A stretch of DNA of 20,668 bases, taken from Ophryocystis elektroscirrha (taxonomy: Eukaryota > Apicomplexa > Conoidasida > Neogregarinorida > Ophryocystidae). Shown here in pieces: positions 1 through 10,277 of this stretch; positions within the stretch are counted from its first letter, which is position 1; each line of letters starts with the position of its first letter. The position numbers and the translations under genes are program-made. Under the pieces are notes generated by a model that searched no databases, had not been told where the DNA came from, and worked only from the letters and a program-made list of their open reading frames with translations. The stretch lies in the NCBI GenBank assembly GCA_030141585.1, contig JAQIFP010000052.1:1-20668 (forward strand). The letters run 5' to 3'.

Positions 1-103
1 TTATATATTATATATTATATATTATATATTATATATTATATATTATATATTATATATTATATATTATATATTATATATTATATATTATATATTATATATT
101 ATA
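1..103. repeat. 7-bp tandem repeat (TTATATA)n at left edge
   Basis: About 14.7 near-perfect copies of TTATATA run from the first base to about 103, with no G or C. The unit differs from the 8-bp unit at the right edge, so this is not one shared telomere repeat. It probably lies in, or just beyond, the intron that interrupts UTP20, and is a likely place for an assembly to stop. Bases 104-198 hold no coding signal I can support. Confidence 0.95.
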
Positions 104-198
104 ATTTGTATATGTGTAAGTATAGTTTATTGATATTATTTGATTGAGTATTTTTTTTTATTGTGCACTGCTTAAGTATAACGTATGAAATTAATTAC

Positions 199-1229
199 CC
201 TTTCTTATACAGTTTAGACAGCGTTAAACGAAGTAAAATAGGATCAATAATATTGGAATGAAGAGGATTTATGTTTTCACGTGATAGAGCTAACCAGCAA
301 ATTTGTGTATTTGTTTCCGTAATAAAATTTTCCAAATAGTCTTTGTATATTTTAATTATTTCACCATGCTGCACTGATAATTTTATTACCTAACAACTTA
401 AAGTAATAAAGAAACATTTTTACCTTTAGAAGGTTTATTTGTAGACTACGTTCAGGTTGAAGGAAGCAATTTCCATTTATAACTATATCCAGTATAGTAT
501 CTTTGATGCTCTTAAAATCATTTAAGTTGAAGATTGTTGAACCAGCTTCTATTAGCCAGCATATACCTTCATTAAGAAAGGTAAACTCGCTCGAACTGTA
601 AGAAGATGCAACTTTAATCCATGTGTCTAATATGTCATCTTCATACTCTACTTCTTCTGATGACATGTTCAACAAAGAGAGAATATGTCCGAAACAGAAT
701 AAAAAAATAGCCTTTATTTGCTTGTTCAAAAAAGGTTTGAAGTTTGTCTTCAAATAAATTTTCGATAAGTGTGGTAAAAAAGAACGAACCAGCTCAGACA
801 TATCATTGAAACGTGTTGTACAGTCAGTAATAGGTTTATCCAGATCTTGCTCAACACTAAAATAATAAAATAAATAATTTTTTTAGCTGTTATCTTCACA
901 TAAATAGTAAAGACTCTAAGACGTTGAATAAATCATTGTTATATTGCATATATGTATTTTTGACCTCAATTCAATATTAAGCTATATATAGCTTAAAACT
1001 ATGCACCGTATATATATCAATGGAATTTCGTTATAACATAACTGTTGTTTCACCATTTCAACGTTATATATATATATATATATAAAATTAACAATATTCA
1101 CTGCAAAGTAGATGAAATATTTATTATGTAAATTAATTTCTATTAATAAAAAAGTTCATAAAATATCTATAAATATATTAAATATATAAATAACGTGTAT
1201 ATAGCTTTATTTATATAAATTAAATATAT

Positions 1230-1264
<35 letters not shown>

Positions 1265-4200
1265 GTTCAAACGGTATTTCTTGCAAATTATTAGTTATAT
1301 TAATCATCTAAACTTATTTCTATATTTCTATATATATATATATATATATATGCATATATATAAGCTATAACTGCGATTAAATTACCTGAATAACTCTGAG
1401 TTATAAAAAGACTGCATACTTTCAAACTTATCGCTGATTGCAGATCCTAGATATCGTTTGTTTTTCTTGTTCTTTTTGGTATCATCGACAATATAGCAGT
1501 TTTTAGTCTTTGCCAATCTACGTTTTTTCTCACAACCATGGTTATTTCCTTCAGTAATTGATACAGCATTTTCTTCGTCTTTTTTTAACTCTAATTCTGT
1601 ACTATACTGAAAGGAGCACCGCATGCTTTCGTAAAGAGTTTGCTGCAATAAATAAAAGTAAAATACATTTAAAGAAGAGTTCTGTAAGTCTGATCTGTAA
1701 TTTGAAAAGTGCGAATTAATCAAATTTACGATAGTCCTAAGAGCAAAATCTTTAACTGGTTTGAACTTTATATAAATAAAGCTGAATATTTCTTGTATAG
1801 CTAGACAAGCCAGCCATGTAGGCTCCATTTGAATAATTAATTGCTCGATACGACCGATTACTCGAATAAATGTTTTTTCTGATTCCAAATTTACTGAAGT
1901 TTCCTCTAAAGTATATAATAACGACAATAAATTCGTATAGACAGTCTCATTTTGAACAAGAAAAGATTCTTCAGATTGGGTAAAAATTTCTCCGTTCAAT
2001 GAAATTCTGTTGTTGAATAAATCAACAATTTGAGGCTGAGATTTCAATAAATCTAGAACCATTAGTTTGAAGTCATGTTTCGGATAACTGAACATCTTTA
2101 CAATTTCAGGGATATAAGTTTTCATTATATAGGGGTGCATATACTGAAGCCATATTTAATTAATAAAACTTACTAATAATGCTTTATAGATTTGAGGTAT
2201 CCAAAATAATGATTTACATATAAATTGAACATTCTCCATTTTTAAGTAATTTATAAGATGCTCGTTTTGTACAAACTTCGTCCAAAAACTTGTACACTTT
2301 TCTATGAAGTAATTATTTTCTTTATTGAATATCAATAGATTGGTCAATAGATACAAGTAATCTTCGTTTATTAGCGAATGATGCTGATAGTTGTCTTCTA
2401 TTTTTGTAAATAATTCTTCACACAGTCTATAAGTCAATAGTGATATTGTATTGCTAGTAAATATCACGCAGTAACTATGCATATAATGAGATCTGTATAT
2501 ATGGTTCATACAGAGTAATTCAAATAAATTTCTACTTTTAACACAATAAGCAACAAGCTATATTAACTTCGATAATCCTACCTATGACTCTGCTGTAAAG
2601 TTGAGACTCTTAAAGTGGACAATTCTTCAATATTATTAAGGTAAGAAAGAGGATCTAAAATTCCAGATGTATATATATAACACTCCTTACTTTGGGTAGC
2701 ATAAAATAGATCAAGAAAATTATTGGATTTCGTAAAAAATAAATTATAAGACTTTATATCGCCGTACTGGAAATTTTGGAATATTTCAGCAGTAAACGTA
2801 TAGAAATTTTTTAACAAAATAATTTGATTATCTTCATTTAAGAGGATATGGGAGAAAAAAATAGATTGTATATCAATAATATGGGTATATAATGAAATGG
2901 ATATATTCTCACACATATACTTGTGTATTGATACTTCAGCAACAGACTGCACCAAACTTTTTTGCCAAGGATCATTATACTGTAATGTATTGCAAAGCTC
3001 TTGTGCTATACGAATGAATAAGTAAGGTCCATTATTGAAATAGAGACTAAAGGTTTTTTGTAGATTTATTGCTAAATTAGAGGATTTTGATATCCACTTA
3101 TTGCGTATAATAACGTATAATAAATACAAATTATGAACATTCAAATAATCATTAACCATATCTTCATTTTCCGAAGGAAAGTCAGATAGTAAAGAGTAGG
3201 ATGTAAAATCTTCAAAAAAGTTGACTGGAAAATGCTTATCACTAGTAAAGGTAAGCCATTTTAATATTAGCTCAAGCATTAATTGAGAAAACCATAAGTT
3301 TTTATGTAAACTTAAAGCATTTTTGTCGTTAAATTCATTGATGAAAAAATTATGAAACTGATTATACACCATTGAAGTGTATTCTTCGGTTTTGATATGT
3401 GCTCTTATTCTCATAAAAAAAACATGAATTATAACCATGTATAAAGAGAATTGATGCTGTGTATCAAAGGAAGACAATTGATGCTCCCGTAAAACGGCTT
3501 CTATCACAACATTTACTTTACTATTCAATGTATTGTTCACGTTTTTGATACTCTCAAATAGTAAAGAACCCACTGCTTGACACACCATCAACTCTGAAGA
3601 TGTACATGAATCAAACCCAATCAAAGGAACATATACGTCCTTTTTTATATAATGAACTTTTTTGTACTTTATGGGAACATCAGTAAAACTTTGTATTGTA
3701 TCAGCTGTCATTTGATGTTTTTCCGTATACTTAGTTACGATTTTGCTATCTTTGTCAATAGAGACAGATGAATCATCTGATAAAATACTTTCTGTATCTG
3801 CTTCATCAGATAAACAGTCTTTAGATATGTTTGTGGAATATTCAGATATTTTTTCACAATCAGACACGTCTTTTGCATTGTTACTTATTGAGTTCTCCAT
3901 ATTATTGGAAAAACCTACGTAATTCTTTTTTTTTTTTTTAATTACCTATATAAGTACAACAAATAAAATAGTTCAATATAGTGTGTAATAAATCCGGTAA
4001 TTTTTCAGGGTTTGTTTTTCTTAATAAAAAAGATAATGACTCAGCTGCAAATAATCGTATATGCGCTGAATTGTTTAAAAGCCAAGGACGGTATATATTC
4101 AAGTAGTAGTTCATATCTTGAAGGATTAAAGAACCCAAGTTTCTAAAAAAAAAAAAAATTATTCAAGTATTTATTCTTTATAGATTTTTTTTTTATTTAT

Positions 4201-5198
4201 GATTTTATTACCCAAAAAAAGTCGCAAGAGTGTAAAAAGTAAACTCCATTGAATCTGTGTTATTCGTATCTAGCCTCTCAATCAAAACATTAAGTATTTT
4301 TGGCAGATGTGGTTTGAACTCATCTTGCACATCCTAAATATTTATAAATTATTCAGACATATTATTTTTTTTTAATTATATAGCAATTTATACTTATACA
4401 TAAGCTTGTAAACATGGTTGTACTTATGAGCGTAAACCATACAAAGTCTATGAATTAATACAATCAAATTTTATTATATGAAACTTTAATACATTATATA
4501 TTATCTATATACAATGGATTTAATTCATTCATACATATATATATAAATACCTATATATATATATATATATCTATATGTGTATATATAGATATATATATAA
4601 ATATATATATGTATAAATTGATAATTATACATGTATATATTCATATATATAAATATAGATATATATATATATATATATATATACATGACAAGTTTTTCAT
4701 GAAAAATACGAGTATTACTTTAGAAAGTATTGCTAAGAGATGGTAAACAGGCTCCAATGATGTATAACTTTTCCATTCTTTAATAGCAAGTAATAATTTG
4801 TCAATTATTTTAGAGAAATGGAATATAATGTGAGGTAAGCTTTCAGTGTATTTATCTAAGTCTTTGGCAAGCTGTATAAATTCCCTGTTATTTACACGTT
4901 GCAACCAGTATTTATTAGTTGCTCTAAAAAAAGTTAGCTTCAATTGTTTATAAAGATAATCTTTGATATTTTGATGGGGCTCGTATTCAGAATCATTCTT
5001 ATTTGATTTTTGAAGTACAATATCAGCATCGCTGCAGTAGTAATTGTTCTTAAATAAATTTTCTTCAAAATCAGCTCCAGCGTGAATACCATAAATTTCG
5101 TTAATAAAATCTACATGATATACTGGATTTATTGATATAGTAGCAACTCTATCACTAAATGGTAAAAATCGAAATTCACGTCCGTTTTTGTATACCAT
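199..5198 (-). CDS. UTP20: UTP20 (DRIM), N-terminal part, cut by the left edge
   Basis: UTP20 is a giant HEAT-repeat protein of the nucleolar SSU processome, needed for 18S rRNA maturation. Exons on the minus strand are 4719-5198, 4212-4333, 3946-4142, 2582-3869, 2174-2531, 1386-2143, 424-856 and 199-389; all phases agree and give about 1275 residues. Family matches, from memory of human UTP20: the opening [10 protein letters not shown] (residues about 7-16), [13 protein letters not shown] (231-243, the best-conserved N-terminal motif), [12 protein letters not shown], and a last exon ending [18 protein letters not shown]. The family is usually 2500-2800 residues, so only the first third or so is present. 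The last exon stops at a good donor (gtaatt, 198-193); reading through meets TAA at 197-195. The start is taken as ATG 5198; an in-frame ATG at 5267 would add an unlikely hydrophobic stretch. The 5' edge of the fourth exon is uncertain (3850-3900) because every frame through 3898-3916 hits a stop. Between the first two similarity blocks lies an acidic serine-rich linker. Introns: 385, 69, 76, 50, 30, 529 and 34 nt. Confidence 0.9.
857..1385 (-). other. 529-nt UTP20 intron filled with TA microsatellite
   Basis: This intron joins ...LF-S-VEQD in phase 2. It is almost all A and T, with (TA)n runs near 1064-1084, 1235-1260 and 1330-1352. I see no further exon, though a small one cannot be excluded. 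Confidence 0.7.
4334..4718 (-). other. 385-nt first intron of UTP20 with TA repeats
   Basis: A phase-0 intron between ...LAILSK and DVQDEF..., a junction that reads like the continuous segment of other UTP20 proteins. Bases about 4534-4682 are nearly pure TA or TATATG microsatellite. Read through, the first exon would continue into a meaningless IYIYIY tail, which supports splicing here. Confidence 0.75.
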
Positions 5199-5514
5199 GT
5201 AATTTTTAACAGTTTTCGGACATTTAATATGAGAATGCCAGACACACCAGATTATAAATAAAAACATGATATAATTTTTTATATATCAATAATTGTTTTG
5301 AAATATATTCATTACTAAGTTTAAAACCATTTTGTCTATAAATTTCTGTCAAAAATACTTACATTATATGTTTATATTCACCCGTAGCTTATGTAATATA
5401 TTAAAAAAAATATTTATCTTATATAATTACATAAACTGTATATACGTGCATACGTATATAATTATATATATTTATGTATATATGTATTTATATATGTATA
5501 TATATGTATATATA

Positions 5515-5550
<36 letters not shown>

Positions 5551-5608
5551 TTAAATATATATATTTATATATTTAAACGCTGATGATATATATCAGTTGA
5601 AGATAAGT
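5199..5608. other. Spacer between RRP36 and UTP20 (same direction)
   Basis: About 410 bp downstream of the RRP36 stop and upstream of the chosen UTP20 start. It should hold the RRP36 polyadenylation site and UTP20 promoter, but I can point to no definite motif. Bases about 5452-5545 are TA microsatellite. An open frame on the plus strand (5332-5583) is low-complexity YIYIY and is not a gene. Confidence 0.6.
5548..5579. repeat. Perfect 14-bp inverted repeat with 4-base loop
   Basis: Arms CGTTTAAATATATA (5548-5561) and its exact complement (5566-5579) flank TATT. It lies 30 bp past the RRP36 stop and some 350 bp before the UTP20 start. It could form a hairpin or cruciform, or help end the RRP36 transcript. 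In DNA this AT-rich chance matters, but the CG-capped full pairing stands out from plain (TA)n. Confidence 0.7.
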
Positions 5609-6434
5609 TCATTCATCTCTTCTAATTCGAGGTTTAAACAGTCTAGATTTTTGTGCATCCTTTTTACTGCGGCGTGTAAGATATTTTTTGTATTTTTTGT
5701 CCTGAAAAGCAATACTATATTTAAAAATAAACAGTACCGATTTTTGTAGTTCATCAAGCTTTTGATTGCGCAAAATTGCTTTAATTTCGCTTTTCTTCGG
5801 CATGTATGGTTTTTTGCCAGTTTTAATTATGGCTTCCTTCTCTTGTTGTATCAATTTTCTTTTTAAAGCGGTTTCTTTGGTGATCATTTTTCGACGTTGC
5901 AAAATAGAAGACTGCACTATATTTAACACTATCAATTTACATTACAAGTTGTGCTAATCTCCGCTGTAACTTTTTTTTCTCAAATTCATCTTTTTCCTCT
6001 TTGATTTCACTTTTTAAAGACTTCATTTCTTCTAATTGTAGGTCGTCAATAAAATGATAACGATTTATAAAAACTTCATTATTTAACTCCCCTGATTCCG
6101 CTTATACTCGTTCATGTATTACCAGACATGTCAGAAAACCTGGGATCACGGACACGATTCTTCGATTTTGAACGATAACATTCTGATAAAAAACTATGGG
6201 GGGCTAAAACTGGCTTATCAGACTTTACTTCATATGGCCTAATGAAAAAAGTCGCATAATAAAATCTGTTTACTTCCTCTTTTTGACTTCGACATGACTA
6301 TGATTATAATCTGATAAAACTTTACTGGTTTTTGTTTTTAATTTAATTTCATTTTGTGTATCTGCATTTTTAACATTTTTAGATAATTTTAATAACTCTT
6401 CAAATGATATATTATGCAAATCATCTTTTTCCAT
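5609..6434 (-). CDS. RRP36: RRP36, SSU-processome rRNA-processing protein
   Basis: RRP36 is a small basic nucleolar protein that acts in early 90S/SSU-processome cleavage of pre-18S rRNA. Exons on the minus strand are 6274-6434, 6123-6238, 5946-6091, 5738-5911 and 5609-5701, giving 229 residues (human about 259). Diagnostic matches: RVRDPRFSDMSG (residues 82-93), then a charged helical region (LEEMKSLKSEIKEEKDEFEK), GKKPYMPKKSE (173-183, the family's G-x-x-P-[YF]-x-x-K-K-S-E block), and a C-terminal RRSKKDAQKSR basic stretch. Introns are 35, 31, 34 and 36 nt, among the shortest in the window. The last one is a multiple of three with no stop, so it could be read through; other RRP36 proteins have no insert there, so I treat it as an intron. 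The gene lies upstream of UTP20 on the same strand, and both products act in the same particle. Confidence 0.92.
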
Positions 6435-6683
6435 TAGGTGAACCTTTAAAACCAGTACAAAATAAAAAAAACCATATAACTAATAAAAGCTTGAAAAGTT
6501 AACGCTTAAACACATTCTTAAAAATTTATTTTATATTTATATATTAAGTTAATTAAATTTATTTATAAAAGTTAATAAATAAAAATATTTAATTTAATTT
6601 AAAAGAATACATGTATAGATTAATAAATTATATCACATAAAATAAATTGCATTAAATATAAATTTCATAAAGCCGGTTACTGC
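6435..6683. promoter_or_regulatory. Divergent promoter region, RRP36 / unknown gene
   Basis: A 249-bp AT-rich gap between two start codons facing away from each other. It must hold both promoters. No TATA box or initiator can be singled out against the AT background. Confidence 0.4.
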
Positions 6684-7250
6684 ATGTCAACAAAAATGTC
6701 AACCAACGTAACAAATCCAAAAGGAAAAAAGTCTCCAAAAACTAGACAAAAATATATCCTCTATTGGAGTGGTTGTGAAGAACTACATTCAGTATGTGTT
6801 TTATTAGGGTTATGGTTTTTTGTTAGATTCGGTTAGTTCCAGAAACTATGTATATATCATATCCATTACTTTACTGTAAATAAAAATAATATTCATATAT
6901 TATATATAGATAGCAAAGAACCTGGAATTCAAGTGGATAGCGTTCCAGTAATCTTAATTCAAAATGCAGCCTCCAATTGCACAACACCGTTAGCTACGGA
7001 AAGAAGCAACATATCCCGACAACTTAATTCAAATCGAACCTCTTCAATTACGGAAGCGTCAATGTCCCAAAACTACAATTCCCAGCATATTGAAGAAGAA
7101 TCTATTTCTGAATCCTCTCAAATAGACAGTGCTCGCAGCTATCCAAATGAACTTAAGCAAAAGTTAGATGAAGAAGACAGTGCTTTGCTTAACTCAGTCA
7201 ATGAACATAATTTAAATCAAGGCCCTCCCTCATTTACTTTAGGAAATTAA
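6684..7250 (+). CDS. Unrecognised small protein, 153-155 residues
   Basis: I do not recognise this gene. Exon 1 (6684-6791, 36 codons) encodes a lysine-rich start and RQKYILYWSGCEELHS. A tiny middle exon follows: either 6827-6849 (23 nt) joined to 6914-7250, or 6837-6849 (13 nt) joined to 6910-7250. Both keep the frame, giving 155 or 153 residues. The last exon is polar, rich in Ser, Asn and Glu (EEESISESSQIDSARS) and probably disordered, ending GPPSFTLGN. The first intron starts gtatgt and would be 35 or 45 nt. No signal peptide or membrane segment is seen. Lower confidence reflects the lack of family support. Confidence 0.6.
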
Positions 7251-7434
7251 AGCGTTCAAATTTTTTATTTTTTTCTATCGTTAATTAGTTTTGTATATTT
7301 AATAACTTTTTACAATTTTGTTACTTATTTTCAACATTATTTTTTATTTTTGTAATTATAATAAAATATTATAACTTTATTAGATATTCTCTAAGCAAAA
7401 TTGACGTAATTTTTTTTTTTACTTTATCAGGTGA

Positions 7435-8911
7435 ATGCCTGCACTAGTTGAATATGCTAGTTCTGATGAAGAAAAAATAGAAACTGTTAAAGAAACAAAT
7501 GTCCTCAAAAAGGATTGGGTTCAACTCTCTCAAACAGACACTTTCGAGTCTGATATCAAAAAAATGCTTCAAAACCCCGAAATACAAAGTGAAATAGCAC
7601 ATTTGCAATCTGTTATTAATGTAAGAATAATAAATAATATATATATATATATATAGCAATCAATAACTTAATAATATTTATTATTTAATTAGTTGGTATA
7701 GGCTATATGTATTTACATAATTTAAATATATAGTAGATAGAAAAAATATATTATGTACTTATTATGTAGTGTACATATTAATAACTATATGTATATATAC
7801 CATAATTTCGATTTTTTTTTTTTAAATAGGGAAATATAAAGAAATTATTGAGTATGCATGAAAAAGGATACAGCATCAATGACCATATAGAAAACTCGAA
7901 GGATTTTAATAATCCATACTGTTTAGAGGTATAAAAACCGTTAAAAACTCTCAATAATAGCATCTAATTGAAGTCTACGATATTGATGAGCACTGCACTA
8001 ATTTACCTAAAGATATTTTTGACCCGTATTATATTGACACTCATCATGGACCTTTATTTCGGAAATTCGGTACGTTTGTACTTCTTCAATTACACATTTT
8101 AGTTGATGACCAAATAACTAAGTCCCGCAATGAAAAAACAGAGAATACAAAAGTTGACGTATCTAAGGAAAAATCAAACAAATCAAAATGGGACAGTGAT
8201 AAAGCTAATGACGATGATATTGTCAAACATAAAGATCGATACAGCGAACGACGTCGTCATTCTTATGACAAAACTCATCATCGCTACTATGAACCAAAAG
8301 ACTCTCGACCTAAATATGATAATCAAAGTAAATTATCAATCTATCTACATAAATACACTCAAAATTAATTATATATATAATTTTACATATATCCTAAATA
8401 AATATATATATATATATATATATATACTAATAGAATTTTTTATTATTATATAAGCGTAAATTATGAGTGTGTATTTTGGTTTGTTTACGCTAAGCTGTAA
8501 ATACATATATTATAGATTTATGTCGGAGACAATTATTTTAGCAGCAAAATACATATTTATGTATATAGTAACTTTATATAATAATTTTATATAGGAACTA
8601 TATATAATAATTGTCCATAGTAATTGTATATAATAATTATTTATATATATATATATGTTTAGTTATAATAGTCTATAATTTATAATTTTTTAGGGCATGA
8701 AAGTTATAGTAGTAGTAGAAAAAAATCGTCCCATTCAGAAAAACAGTCATCTCATATGGATTACGACAGACCAAGATCCCGTTATTCTTCCAATAACTCG
8801 GAAAATTCTAGGAAACCAAAATATTCCGACAATTTTGACTATAGAAGGAATCAGTTCAGATCAAATTATCAGCAAAAACCCTCTCAAAGACAATATTCGA
8901 GCAAAAGATAA
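7435..8911 (+). CDS. SAP30BP: SAP30BP/HCNGP homologue, splicing cofactor
   Basis: The HCNGP family includes human SAP30BP, which binds the splicing factor RBM17/SPF45 and aids splicing of short introns; it was first described as a SAP30-binding transcription factor. Exons are 7435-7620, 7830-7928, 7961-8069, 8103-8327 and 8694-8911, giving 278 residues (human about 308). Matches: acidic start LVEYASSDEE (4-13); the HCNGP core (63-131), with SKDFNNPYCLEHLIEVYDID and NLPKDIFDP (109-117); then KSNKSKWDS with Trp161, which fits the tryptophan UHM-ligand motif used to bind RBM17. The C-terminus (about 165-278) is rich in Ser, Arg, His and Tyr, like an RS domain. Introns are 209, 32, 33 and 366 nt; the two long ones hold TA repeats. 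It converges on CDC123 with 44 bp between stops. Confidence 0.9.
8328..8693 (+). other. 366-nt last intron of SAP30BP
   Basis: A phase-1 intron made of TA microsatellite (8400-8427, 8643-8656) and several imperfect copies of a TATATAATAATT-like motif between about 8574 and 8642. I see no exon inside. Confidence 0.7.
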
Positions 8912-8955
8912 TCATAGCTGTCTCACTCCGCGAAACGGGTACAGTTTTCTCCCGT

Positions 8956-10245
8956 TTACAAAGAATCAATTTTATTAGTATATTCTTTAAATGCTTTTTG
9001 AAGCTCGTCTGGATATTCGACCAAATCCTACTGAAATATTTAAGTTAAAGGAGCTACCATTAGTTCAAGTTGTTTTTTAGGAACGATTTTGGAGCAATCG
9101 TCTACATATCGAAGTAAGTTATCTCGTATATTTTCTGGGTCCAAACAGCGATCACGTAATTCTTTCCAAGAATACAGCAAACTGTTAGTTCTATAGCCCC
9201 AAGGTGAAACATTTAATAGTCTATAATAAAAAAAAAGTCTCCTTAGCTTATTCGATACTAATTACTTTATATTCATGACTGGGAGTTTTCCCGCCAAAGC
9301 CACATCAAATGAACCTCTTATATACTTTTGATTCCATACGCTTAAAAGTTTCGGGTACAGTTCTTTGTGGTAGTACGAACAAATTATACGCTGAATATTT
9401 TCATTAAATGATTCATTGAGGGTTTCAATCTTTCTGGAAATATCTTTTTGAGAGATGCCTAGTAAATATTATTAGACTGTTGCTATACCATAAAAACTGA
9501 CTATTAATAAATTACCTATACAGGAAGAATTAAAGAAAAAACATCGGAATTCTATGGATTCTGATAAATCATGCCATTTTCTAATAGTTAGGAACTGCTG
9601 AATGGGCTTCACAGACTGTTCGATACAAGGATCAGCAACATATACTAAATAATTGTTGAGGTCATCAGAAACGGCTTCAGATATTTTCAAAGACTCGACA
9701 ACATCCCTAATATAGGAATCAATTTATAAAAAACTGGCTATATATAGCCTTTACGTTAAAATAATAAAAAAAACAAATCATGGAATATTATATTGATGGA
9801 AATAAAAAATTAATTTTATTTTGAAGCGTAAAGTATCTTACCGTACATATATAAATTTGAGGTCAGCTATACCAGCGTCTTTAGGAGACTTCCAATTTGT
9901 CTTCACATAGGCTTTTTTATTAAGTTTAGATAATGCATTATTAATAAATTCAATTAATTTTGCAAAGTCTTCATGATTAGTATATTCATTAGTAGATACA
10001 GAGGATTCAGATTCCGTACTATCGTTTATATGATTTTCTGCTAAACGATTAATTGAGATATCGGAATCGGGACTGTAATATCCAGAGGGATCATCAGGAA
10101 ATCTTTCGGGAAAAAATAAACTATCCTGGTTCAACCATTTCAATAGTGGAGGAGTCAGTTCAAAAAAAACAGATTCAGGGTAGTCTAGGATATTATTCTT
10201 TACTAAGTTGTATTGAGTGCAATTTTTGACTTCATCTAATTTCAT
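8956..10245 (-). CDS. CDC123: CDC123 homologue, eIF2 assembly factor, altered active site
   Basis: CDC123 is a cytosolic ATP-grasp protein that helps join eIF2gamma and eIF2alpha. Exons on the minus strand are 9842-10245, 9516-9706, 9266-9458, 9058-9220 and 8956-9027, giving 340 residues (human 336). Matches: start MKLDEVKNC like the family's MKxxxVxxC; TPPLLKWL; an acidic serine-rich stretch; KTNWKSPKDA (115-124); LTIRKWHDL...EFRCFF (174-192), then G-I-S-Q; FDV (249-251); SPWGYRTNSLLYSWKEL. The ATP-grasp metal motif, L-I-D-F-N-P-F-G in human, reads LLNVSPWG (264-271): the Asp is Asn266 and the Asn is Ser268. The R-D that follows F-D-x-x in human is also missing (FDVALAG). This may be a non-catalytic or diverged copy. 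Introns are 135, 57, 45 and 30 nt. The start at 10245 is chosen because it restores the family's usual length; an in-frame splice to the gene upstream is also possible. Confidence 0.88.
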
Positions 10246-10277
10246 AAATCCTAAGAAAAGTGTAAATGATTCCGTAA

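Noticed and set aside
374..389. 16-nt intron in UTP20
   Set aside because: It would fit the frame, but a 34-nt intron (390-423) fits as well, gives a better protein match and agrees with the usual intron size.
3917..3945. 29-nt intron in UTP20
   Set aside because: Good splice sites, but all three frames after the acceptor contain a stop within a few codons.
4534..4682. Possible centromeric or origin-like AT block
   Set aside because: It sits inside a UTP20 intron and looks the same as the TA microsatellite in several other long introns.
5332..5583. 83-codon plus-strand open frame
   Set aside because: Mostly YIYIYI from TA microsatellite and no family signal; it lies in the RRP36-UTP20 spacer.
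7444..7659. Minus-strand frame over SAP30BP exon 1
   Set aside because: Antisense shadow of a well-supported exon and its TA repeat.
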